Source of the DNA: Echinicola strongylocentroti
Lineage (GTDB): Bacteria > Bacteroidota > Bacteroidia > Cytophagales > Cyclobacteriaceae
NCBI RefSeq assembly: GCF_003260975.1
Contig: NZ_CP030041.1
Coordinates: forward strand, 4,963,501-5,027,500
Direction: 5' to 3'
Length of the DNA: 64,000 bases
Below are positions 52,551 to 60,456 of this stretch, piece by piece. A model generated the notes under the pieces. It did no database searches and had not been told where the DNA came from. It saw only the letters and a list, made by a program, of their open reading frames with translations. Each line of letters opens with the position of its first letter. Position 1 is the first letter of the stretch. A program made the translations under genes and the position numbers.

Positions 52551-52552
52551 TT

Positions 52553-52569
52553 TTTTCTTATAAGGAAAA
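52553..52569. promoter_or_regulatory. Operator motif copy (phosphoesterase gene)
   Basis: Reverse strand reads TTTTCCTTATAAGAAAA, 16 of 17 identical to the copies at 35331 and 35377. Distance to start codon is 3 nt, similar to the NPP gene. Confidence 0.55.
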
Positions 52570-52594
52570 TTAATTGCGATAAATATATAAAAAT

Positions 52595-52613
52595 TTATTT
52601 TTAAGAAAAATAA
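52595..52613. repeat. A/T palindrome TTATTTTT-AAG-AAAAATAA
   Basis: 19-nt palindrome about 26 bp from the operator copy at 52553. May be a degenerate second site; could be chance in A/T-rich DNA. Confidence 0.4.
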
Positions 52614-52680
52614 TTTACTTTTAAGTAACTATTATCAAGACATAATACCAGCTTCCGGCACGACCGGCTCACCGTTACTT

Positions 52681-52709
52681 TGACAACTTTTATAAACCTT
52701 GGCTAGCGG
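52681..52709. repeat. 29-bp shared upstream element, copy 1
   Basis: Starts TGACAACTTTTATAAA; 26 of 29 positions match 60297-60325. It lies 154 nt upstream of the DUF3604 gene, close to the 160 nt of copy 2 from the sulfatase gene. Confidence 0.65.
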
Positions 52710-52834
52710 CGGATGTTTTATTTTCGTGAAACAAGGAGATTACCCTATCTTATTAATGTTAATATAAATTTTTCAATAGTTGACTAACTACAAACCATAT
52801 AGCATCAACTCGGATCCTACAAAACAACAATATT

Positions 52835-54730
52835 ATGAAAAATGCAAGCCATACTTTTAGTGCAATAATAATAGCAGGACTCCTAGTCGGATGCGGCAGT
52901 GACAAAAAAAGTGAAGATGGAGCAGAGACAGTAAGTGCAGGGAGTCCGGTAGAGGTTGAGAATACAGCTTTTCCCGAAAAAGTATTTTGGGGAAGTCAGC
53001 ATTTACATACGGCCTGGTCTGCAGATGCAGGTGCCTCGGGTACGAGAGTGGGGCCTGAGGAAGCCCTTCGCTTTGCACGGGGAGAGGAAGTCATTAGCAA
53101 TACCAAACAAAAGGCACAGTTAGCAAGGCCGTTGGACTGGATTTCCATCACCGACCACTCAGATGGAGCCGGGGTGATCAATGCCATTATCGAAGGAGAG
53201 CCCGCTGTCATGGACGATCCTATAGTGGCACAGTATCATGAAGACATTAATGCCGGAGGCGAAAAAGGAAAAGCAGCCATGATGGACATCATCAATAGGC
53301 AAGCGACCAACAGCCTTCCCGAAATATTTACAGACCCTGAATTTGCCAAGTCCAATTGGGACAGGAACATTGATATTACAGAAAAGTATAATGAACCAGG
53401 CAAATTCACCGCATTGATTGGTTATGAATGGACTTCAAATTATGGTGGTGGCAATAACCTACACAGAAATGTCATTTATCGTGATGGTGCAGATATTGCC
53501 AAGCAAATGGCACCGATGACCACTTTTGATTCAGAAAACCCAGAAGACCTCTGGAAGTGGATGGCCAATTTTGAAAAGGTCACTGGAGGCGCTGTGCTGG
53601 CCATACCGCATAATGGAAACATGTCCAATGGGCTAATGTTTCAAGAAACGGCTTTTGATGGCAGTCCCCTTACGGTAGAGCTTGCCCAGTTGAGGAATAA
53701 ATACGAAGTACTCTACGAAACCACCCAGGCAAAAGGCACCGGGGAGACCCACCCACTATTATCTCCCAATGATGAATTTGCGGATTTTGAAATCTGGGAC
53801 AAGGGGAATCTCGTGTTAGTACCCAAAAAAGAAGGCATGATCGAAAACGAGTACATTCGTCAAGCTTTGCAAAACGGGCTTAAAATAGAAGAGAAATTGG
53901 GGGTAAATCCATTCAAATATGGGCAAGTAGGTGGTACAGACATTCACACAGGGCTAAACACAGCCGACGAAGACAACTTTTGGGGCAAATATGCCAATGA
54001 GGAACCAAGGGCAGAGCGGGCAACCGAAAAAGCACTGGATTTCCCATCGGGCTTCATCATGGCATGGAAACTGGGAGCTTCGGGCTATGCGGGCATCTGG
54101 GCCACTTCCAACACCCGTGAAGCACTATGGGACGCTATGAAACGTCGGGAAACCTACGCCACTACAGGGCCTAGGATGACGGTGCGCTTCTTCGGAGGGT
54201 TTGAATACACAGAAGCGGACCTTAAGGCCTCCAATATGCCAGAGATAGGATATCAAAAAGGCGTACCAATGGGAGGCGATATAAAAGCAGATGGCGACAA
54301 GGCACCGACTTTTATGATCCATGCACTTAAGGATCCTGAAAATGCCAATTTGGATCGGGTACAGGTCATAAAGGGCTGGCTGGATGATCAAGGTGGAACC
54401 CACGAAAAAATATACAACGTAGCTTGGGGTGATAGTGATAAACGCACGCTCGACAGCAGTGGGAAACTTCCGGACGTTGGAAACTCCGTAAACTTGGAAG
54501 AGGCTACTTGGGAAGATTCCATCGGAGCTGGGCAACTCAAAACGGTTTGGACAGACCCAGATTTCAACCCTGAGCTTTCTTCATTTTACTATGTTCGTGT
54601 CATCCAAATCCCGACCCCCAGGTGGACTCTTTATGATCAAGTCCGATTTGATGTGGAATTAGGTGATGAAGTACCGCTTACATTACAGGAGAGAGCCTTT
54701 ACTTCACCTATCTGGTACCATCCTAACTAG
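52835..54730 (+). CDS. DUF3604 lipoprotein
   Basis: 631 residues; lipobox LLVGC with Cys at 20. A PHP-like metal site is suggested by H56-x-H58 in GSQHLHTAWSAD and D107-H108 in ISITDHSD, later AIPHNGN and GGTDIHTG. The C-terminus ends in the family's ERAFTSPIWYHPN. DUF3604 proteins are predicted metal-dependent hydrolases of the amidohydrolase/PHP type with no proven substrate. It heads a cluster with an isomerase, HupE/UreJ, TonB receptor, sulfatase and DUF1254. Confidence 0.87.
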   Translation: MKNASHTFSAIIIAGLLVGCGSDKKSEDGAETVSAGSPVEVENTAFPEKVFWGSQHLHTAWSADAGASGTRVGPEEALRFARGEEVISNTKQKAQLARPLDWISITDHSDGAGVINAIIEGEPAVMDDPIVAQYHEDINAGGEKGKAAMMDIINRQATNSLPEIFTDPEFAKSNWDRNIDITEKYNEPGKFTALIGYEWTSNYGGGNNLHRNVIYRDGADIAKQMAPMTTFDSENPEDLWKWMANFEKVTGGAVLAIPHNGNMSNGLMFQETAFDGSPLTVELAQLRNKYEVLYETTQAKGTGETHPLLSPNDEFADFEIWDKGNLVLVPKKEGMIENEYIRQALQNGLKIEEKLGVNPFKYGQVGGTDIHTGLNTADEDNFWGKYANEEPRAERATEKALDFPSGFIMAWKLGASGYAGIWATSNTREALWDAMKRRETYATTGPRMTVRFFGGFEYTEADLKASNMPEIGYQKGVPMGGDIKADGDKAPTFMIHALKDPENANLDRVQVIKGWLDDQGGTHEKIYNVAWGDSDKRTLDSSGKLPDVGNSVNLEEATWEDSIGAGQLKTVWTDPDFNPELSSFYYVRVIQIPTPRWTLYDQVRFDVELGDEVPLTLQERAFTSPIWYHPN

Positions 54731-54849
54731 TGGACTTTTATTCGAAAGTAGATGTAATCACATAAAAACCCACCTCATCATGAAGTCATTCCTTTATTTG
54801 CTTTTCCACACGATTCAACACTGATTCTTAATCATAAAGCCAATTCACC

Positions 54850-55455
54850 ATGAAAACATCACCACATTATGTACTTGTCCTATTAACGAATGCTTTGGTA
54901 CATCAGGTATTAGAATGAAAGTACGCCTATTTGCAGGATGGAATTTCTCGGCCGATGAATTAAAACAAAACGATTGGGTGAAGCAGGCCTATACGAATGG
55001 CGTGCCAATGGGATCCGATTTGCCGGCAGGCACTGGTAACCCTAAGTTTTTGGTCCAGGCACAAAAAGATCCAGACTCTGGCAACCTTGACCGAGTACAA
55101 ATCATTAAGGTAACGACCAAAAATGGCCAATCGTCAGAAAAAGTATATGATGTAGTTTGGAGCGGTGACCGCAAACCGGATGCAAAAGGAAAAGTGCCCG
55201 CCGTTGGCAATACCGTTGATCTGGAAACGGCCACCTATACCAACACAATAGGTTCTGGAGAATTGATTGGGTATTGGGAAGACCCCGACTTTGACCCTAC
55301 CGCTTATACTACCTATTACGCTAGGGTACTGGAAATACCAACCGAGATGGAGCACCCAACTTGCCGTTAAAAACAATCTTCCATTAAGTAAAACAGTTCC
55401 CCCAGTCATCCAAGAACGTGCATGGACCAGCCCTATTTGGTACAGCCCTAAATAA
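54850..55455 (+). pseudogene. Truncated and frameshifted second DUF3604 copy
   Basis: A start and signal-like stretch (MKTSPHYVLVLLTNALV) at 54850 runs to a stop at 54915-54917. In another frame the sequence FGTSGIRMKVRLFAGW resumes at the point matching residue about 430 of the intact neighbour (TTGPRMTVRFFGGF). About 400 internal codons are missing. Near 55342 a second frameshift splits the tail; the remaining RWS...IQERAWTSPIWYSPK ends at 55455 and matches the intact C-terminus. The open part 54915-55370 could still make 151 residues, but the catalytic His/Asp region is gone. Confidence 0.85.
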
Positions 55456-55528
55456 AGATCAAGAAGGCTTCTATTTTCACATAAAGACTTTAGATAAAAC
55501 CACCACAAAATTATATGATTACACTACT

Positions 55529-56407
55529 ATGAAAAAATGGATAAAAGAGCCACTCATACATTTTATGGCCTTGGGAGCGATCATTTTTTTGCTGTTCAGC
55601 CTAGTGAATACATCCGACGGAGATGAACGCCAAATCGTCATCGATGACGATAGGCTCGAACATATCAATGCGCTTTGGGAAATCCAATGGAAACGCCCGG
55701 CCACTCCAACAGAAATGCAGGGCCTGATCGAGAATTACATCCGTCAGGAAGTACTGTACAGGGAAGCACTTAGGATGAACCTGGATCATAATGATGAGGT
55801 GGTCAAGCGACGGTTATCCCAAAAAATGGAGTTTATGGCAGGCGATTTAAACAAAATAGTTGAACCTGTCACCGAAACCAAACTGAAAGCGTACTTTGAG
55901 GCGCATAAAGAAGACTACCGAATTCCCCCAACCTATTCGTTCGAACATGTCCTGATCTCAGCGCAGGACCACGACAATCCAAAAAACTATGCCACAGCAC
56001 TTATGGCAACTGTAGATGCCAGCCAAATGGCATCCCTACAGGGAAAAGGTGACCATACCATGCTGCCTTTGCGATTTGAGAATGCAGGTATGGCGACTAT
56101 TTTAAAGAATCTTGGCAGTGTATTTTATGATGGATTGGATCCATTGCCCCGTAACCAATGGGCAGGACCTGTGAAATCTGGATTTGGACATCATTTGGTT
56201 TTTATCACCAATAAGACAAATGCACGTATTCCCGAATTGGCAGAAGTAAAGGATAAGGTGATCCGCGATTACGAATACACTACAGAAATGGCCACTAAGG
56301 ATGCAGTATATCAAGAGATGAAGGACAATTATGAGGTGGTCGTATCTTCGGAGGAATTAAATGCCGACCAGATAGCCTCCTTACTCGCTAACTTGCATAC
56401 CCCATGA
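55529..56407 (+). CDS. Membrane-anchored parvulin-type peptidyl-prolyl isomerase-like protein
   Basis: 292 residues from ATG 55529. One N-terminal membrane helix (about 10-27), a SurA/PrsA-like helical part (LIENYIRQEVLYREALRMNLDHNDEVVKRRL), then a parvulin-like domain (YSFEHVLIS ... PVKSGFGHHLVFI). It should assist folding of exported proteins, probably the receptor or DUF3604 partner. It follows the decayed DUF3604 copy and overlaps the next gene by 4 nt. Confidence 0.82.
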   Translation: MKKWIKEPLIHFMALGAIIFLLFSLVNTSDGDERQIVIDDDRLEHINALWEIQWKRPATPTEMQGLIENYIRQEVLYREALRMNLDHNDEVVKRRLSQKMEFMAGDLNKIVEPVTETKLKAYFEAHKEDYRIPPTYSFEHVLISAQDHDNPKNYATALMATVDASQMASLQGKGDHTMLPLRFENAGMATILKNLGSVFYDGLDPLPRNQWAGPVKSGFGHHLVFITNKTNARIPELAEVKDKVIRDYEYTTEMATKDAVYQEMKDNYEVVVSSEELNADQIASLLANLHTP

Positions 56408-57402
56408 AGCCTATAATCCGTCTATTTATCGCCTTTCTTTGTGTCGTGCTTCTTCAGCTGGAATCCAAGAGCTGGGCCCATGAAATACGTCCAGCTTATC
56501 TACAGATCAACCAAACATCCGAAAACACCTATCAGCTGCTTTGGAAAGTCCCCAGAAGGGGAGATATGGTGATCAGTCTTCGTCCAGTTTTTCCTGATGA
56601 TTTTACCCTGACCGAGGCAGGAAGCAGGGTGATGTCAGAAAGTGCCGTGATTTTTCATTATACCCTTACGGGCAAACAGCCCCTTGAAGGCAATGAATTA
56701 AAAGTCCACAACCTGAACAAGACACTGGTGGATGTCTTAGTGAATGTCAATTACCAAAACGGGGAAAAAGTCACCTTGATGCTTAGCCCAGACAGTCCCA
56801 GCACCATGATCCCCGGAGAAACCAAAAAATGGGATGTAATCATGACCTACACCATACTGGGAGTGGAGCATATCTGGTTTGGAATAGACCATTTATTGTT
56901 TGTTCTGGCACTGATCATCATAACGGTTGGCTTTAAAAAAATCATCAAAACCATCACGGCCTTTACCCTGGCGCATAGCATTACCTTGAGTATGGCCGTA
57001 CTTGGTGTGGCCAATTTACCAGGACCGCCAGTGGAAGCGGTAATTGCCTTGAGTATTGTTTTTTTGGCCTCTGAGATCATCAAAAAGCTCCATGGCGAAG
57101 AAACATTGACGAGCCAAAAACCTTGGATAGTGGCTTTTACCTTTGGCCTTCTTCACGGCTTTGGCTTTGCAGGAGCCCTAGCGGATGTTGGCTTACCACA
57201 AACGGAGATCCCTTTGGCCTTGGCATTTTTCAATATCGGGGTGGAAATAGGGCAAATTATTTTTGTCTTGGTGATCTTAGCCGTACTAAAAGCCCTCTCC
57301 TTCAAAAGAGATTGGCCATTGGTACTTAAAAAAGTCCCTGCCTATGCGATCGGAGCCGCGGCGGCATTTTGGACCATAGAACGGATAGTTGGGTTTTGGT
57401 AG
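56404..57402 (+). CDS. HupE/UreJ-family membrane protein
   Basis: 332 residues. Signal peptide, a periplasmic beta domain to about 140 (HEIRPAYLQINQTSENTYQLLWKVP), then about six membrane helices with the family motifs VEHIWFGIDHLLFVLAL and LLHGFGFAGAL. HupE/UreJ proteins are known or predicted metal (nickel/cobalt) carriers; the His-rich motifs are visible. It is coupled to the isomerase and followed by a TonB receptor. Whether metal transport applies here is open. Confidence 0.87.
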   Translation: MKPIIRLFIAFLCVVLLQLESKSWAHEIRPAYLQINQTSENTYQLLWKVPRRGDMVISLRPVFPDDFTLTEAGSRVMSESAVIFHYTLTGKQPLEGNELKVHNLNKTLVDVLVNVNYQNGEKVTLMLSPDSPSTMIPGETKKWDVIMTYTILGVEHIWFGIDHLLFVLALIIITVGFKKIIKTITAFTLAHSITLSMAVLGVANLPGPPVEAVIALSIVFLASEIIKKLHGEETLTSQKPWIVAFTFGLLHGFGFAGALADVGLPQTEIPLALAFFNIGVEIGQIIFVLVILAVLKALSFKRDWPLVLKKVPAYAIGAAAAFWTIERIVGFW

Positions 57403-57517
57403 TGAGTAGTGATCACTACCTGGGAAAGTTTTGGAAACAAATCATTATGTTTGAATAGATTTTTGGAGGGATACCATTTTAAAAACATACACCTTTAATA
57501 GAAAAACCATTAGTTAG

Positions 57518-59773
57518 ATGACATCTAGATCGGCTTTGACCACTAAGCGGGAAGCTTTGTCTCGCGTTATTTTTGGCTGTTCATTTTTTCTTCTTACCAC
57601 CGCAGCAGTTGGACAGGATCTTCGGGGAAGAATAAGGGATCAGCAGAAAGCACCCATAGATGGTGCCTACATCTATCATTCTTCAGGAAAGCATGCCCAC
57701 AGCAACAGTCTCGGGCGCTTTACCTTATCCCAAATAGAAAAAGGAGATACCCTCTCCATTACCTATACCGGCTACGAACCTGTGCGGTATATCGTCGGGG
57801 ATCCAGACGATAATGTGACCATCCAGCTTAAGGAAAAAATCCTTTCCCTGGATGAAGTAACGGTATCTCCTGACCTCAATGCCATCAACCTGTTTACCGA
57901 CATCAACCTACAAACCAATCCTGTAAATAGCTCCCAGGAATTGCTACGACGGGTGCCGGGACTGATCATTGGCCAGCACGCTGGGGGAGGTAAAGCAGAA
58001 CAGATTTTCTTGCGTGGCTTTGATGTCGACCATGGGACGGACGTTAATATCACCATGGATGGAATGCCCGTAAATATGGTTTCACATGCACATGGTCAGG
58101 GCTATGCCGATCTCCATTTTATCATTCCGGAAACGGTCAATAAACTTGATTTTGGAAAAGGCCCCTACTATGCCAATCAGGGCAACTTTGCCACGGCTGG
58201 TTATGTCTCCTTCAAGTCCAAGGACCGCTTGGATCAAAGTCAGGTGAGGCTCGAAATGGGGCAGTTTAATACCCAGCGCTTCCTGGGCATGTTCAATGTC
58301 CTGAATACAGAAAAGCACTCTGCTTATCTGGCCTCAGAATACCTGCTCACCGACGGTCCTTTTGAAAGTCCCCAAAACTTTGACCGCTTCAATATCATGG
58401 GCAAGTATTCAGGGCAATTGGATAATAATGACCAGCTTTCGATCAGCTTCTCCCATTTTACCAGTAAATGGGATGCCTCTGGGCAAATTCCCCAAAGGGC
58501 AGTAGACAATGGATCCATCAGCCGGTTTGGGGCCATCGATGATACGGAAGGTGGACAGACAAGCCGCTCCAATTTATTGCTGAATTACACCCATCAAGTC
58601 AATGACGCGGCCTATATCACCAATACTGTCTATTATACGCAGTACGATTTTGAGCTGTTCTCCAATTTCACTTTTTACCTAGATGATCCTGTGTATGGAG
58701 ATCAAATCAGGCAATTTGAAGACCGTCAGCTTTTTGGGGCTTCCAGTGAATACAACCAGTCTTTTAATGCCGGCTCGATGGATGGCCTGATTCAGGCTGG
58801 GGCTGGATTCAGGAGTGACCAAAGTAAGGATAACGAACTTAGTCATACCGCAAACAGAAAAACCCCCTTGGACACCATCCAGCTTGGAAACATTTATGAA
58901 ACCAATATGTTTGGGTACATCAATGCCGAATTTAAAAAAGGGAAATGGTCTTTTAATCCTTCCATTCGATTTGATCAGTTTAAGTTTAACTACGTGGACC
59001 GTCTGGCGTCGGCTTATGAAACACAGGAAGAAAACAAAGGGATCATCAGCCCGAAACTCAATGTGCTATACAATCAGTCCGAGACCCTTCAGCTATACCT
59101 CAAAGCAGGAAAAGGTTTTCATTCGAATGACACGCGCGTAGTAGTGGCCGAAAATGGCAAGGAAATCCTGCCTGCTGCGTACGGTGCCGATATCGGCTTT
59201 ATCTGGAAGCCATTCCCTAAATTACTCATGAATACGGCGTATTGGTATTTGTTTTTGGAACAGGAGTTTGTCTATGTAGGAGATGCAGGAATCGTCGAGC
59301 CATCAGGCAAAACACGGCGCGAGGGCATAGATTTAAGTTTACGTTATGAGCCCATCAAGGGGCTTTTCTGGGATTTTGATATGAACTATACCCTTGCTCG
59401 TGCCATGGATGAGCCGGAAGGAAATGATTATATTCCTCTGGCACCTGATTTTACCATCACCTCAGGGTTAAGTTTTGTGGGCAACTCAGGGTTTTACGGT
59501 GGAGCGCACCTGCGTTTTGTAGATGACCGACCTGCCAATGAAGATAATTCGATAGTAGCGGAAGGGTACACCGTGGTGGATATGAATGCTGGATACCAAT
59601 GGCGTACCCTCGACTTTTCGATCAACATCCAGAACGTGTTCGACACCGAGTGGAACGAAACCCAGTTTGCTACCGAATCACGGCTGATCGATGAACCAGC
59701 CCCGGTAGAGGAAATACACTTTACGCCAGGTACACCATTTTACTTTAAGGCTTCGGTTGCCTATAGGTTTTAG
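57518..59773 (+). CDS. TonB-dependent receptor
   Basis: 751 residues. Signal peptide near residue 32, a carboxypeptidase-like regulatory domain (about 36-115), plug with QELLRRVPGLIIGQHAGGGKAEQIFLRGFDVDHGTDVNITMDGMPVN, then a 22-strand barrel ending in ASVAYRF. No SusD partner follows, so it imports a small ligand such as a metal chelate or small organic compound. 115 nt after the HupE/UreJ gene; cooperation in one uptake route is likely. Confidence 0.92.
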   Translation: MTSRSALTTKREALSRVIFGCSFFLLTTAAVGQDLRGRIRDQQKAPIDGAYIYHSSGKHAHSNSLGRFTLSQIEKGDTLSITYTGYEPVRYIVGDPDDNVTIQLKEKILSLDEVTVSPDLNAINLFTDINLQTNPVNSSQELLRRVPGLIIGQHAGGGKAEQIFLRGFDVDHGTDVNITMDGMPVNMVSHAHGQGYADLHFIIPETVNKLDFGKGPYYANQGNFATAGYVSFKSKDRLDQSQVRLEMGQFNTQRFLGMFNVLNTEKHSAYLASEYLLTDGPFESPQNFDRFNIMGKYSGQLDNNDQLSISFSHFTSKWDASGQIPQRAVDNGSISRFGAIDDTEGGQTSRSNLLLNYTHQVNDAAYITNTVYYTQYDFELFSNFTFYLDDPVYGDQIRQFEDRQLFGASSEYNQSFNAGSMDGLIQAGAGFRSDQSKDNELSHTANRKTPLDTIQLGNIYETNMFGYINAEFKKGKWSFNPSIRFDQFKFNYVDRLASAYETQEENKGIISPKLNVLYNQSETLQLYLKAGKGFHSNDTRVVVAENGKEILPAAYGADIGFIWKPFPKLLMNTAYWYLFLEQEFVYVGDAGIVEPSGKTRREGIDLSLRYEPIKGLFWDFDMNYTLARAMDEPEGNDYIPLAPDFTITSGLSFVGNSGFYGGAHLRFVDDRPANEDNSIVAEGYTVVDMNAGYQWRTLDFSINIQNVFDTEWNETQFATESRLIDEPAPVEEIHFTPGTPFYFKASVAYRF

Positions 59774-59791
59774 TAGTCCCCCTCTTTTTCT

Positions 59792-59837
59792 GGCAAGAGG
59801 TTTTGTTAAGGCAACAAGCATGACAAAACCTCTTGCC
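59792..59837. repeat. Perfect 15-bp inverted repeat after the receptor gene
   Basis: GGCAAGAGGTTTTGT is exactly complementary to 59823-59837, with a 16-nt loop. It starts 19 nt after the receptor stop and could stabilise the 3' end of its mRNA. Confidence 0.85.
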
Positions 59838-59945
59838 CTAAAGATTCTCGACACTTATTAACCTCAGTTCGATTATAAAACCGTTTCCGTACAGTGGTCG
59901 GAACATGCACTGCGAGGCTTAGGGGAGATTTGAGGGGTGGAAGCC

Positions 59946-59973
59946 GTGGCAGCTCGCCGCGGCGAGCTGCCAC
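59946..59973. repeat. Perfect 28-bp palindrome without spacer
   Basis: Arms of 14 bp starting GTGGCAGCTCGCCG meet with no loop. GC-rich in an A/T-richer region. Such a dyad may be a protein site or a remnant of a mobile element end. Confidence 0.85.
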
Positions 59974-60075
59974 ACCCTTTTCCAATCCACATTCTCCTAA
60001 AAAGGGTTCGCTTTTAATACTAAAGTTAAGTCGAGCTCAGGTTATTAATGTCTGTGCTATCCACAAATGGCCTAG

Positions 60076-60124
60076 GGGGATTGCAAATCCCCATTATCTC
60101 AGTTCGAGATTACAAATCTCGAAC
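60076..60124. repeat. Paired REP-like hairpins
   Basis: GGGGATT-GCA-AATCCCC (60076-60092) and GTTCGAGATT-ACA-AATCTCGAAC (60102-60124). Both have 3-nt loops within an ATT...AAT frame, like the GGGATTTGAAATCCC at 45380. They look like one family of short repeats. Confidence 0.8.
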
Positions 60125-60296
60125 AGCTAAGCCGCTAAGTGGCGCTTATGCGCATAAATAGGAAGAAATGCCCTCAACTAAACGGCATTAATTTCAGGGT
60201 CAAACACATTATTTTTTTTAGGTAAGTTCGGAAAAATCGACCTTTCTTTCGATTCTACAATCAGGCTTGTCATAAAATCACTGTTTTGGTAAAAGT

Positions 60297-60325
60297 TGAC
60301 AACTTTTATAATACTTGGCTAGGGG
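60297..60325. repeat. 29-bp shared upstream element, copy 2
   Basis: Partner of 52681-52709 (26 of 29 identical), 160 nt upstream of the arylsulfatase. Here it overlaps a perfect 17-bp palindrome AAAAGTTGACAACTTTT (60291-60307). Confidence 0.65.
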
Positions 60326-60456
60326 AATATTGATTTTGTTCAAGTAGCGGCTCCTTGGTGTTAACTTAGATTATTACCTCTCCATGAGGTAGGTACTTTT
60401 ACATCGGTGCGTATCAGCAATCATAAAAAACTTTATTGAATTAAATAATTAGAACC

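Larger units (their letters stand above)
59774..60456. other. 683-bp intergenic region with five inverted repeats
   Basis: Holds palindromes at 59792-59837, 59946-59973, 60076-60092 and 60102-60124, a 17-bp palindrome at 60291-60307, and repeat copy 2 at 60297-60325. No credible gene on either strand. Confidence 0.65.

Noticed and set aside
54915..55370. Independent small gene
   Set aside because: It aligns in order with the C-terminal part of the adjacent DUF3604 protein and lacks the catalytic half; it is a remnant.
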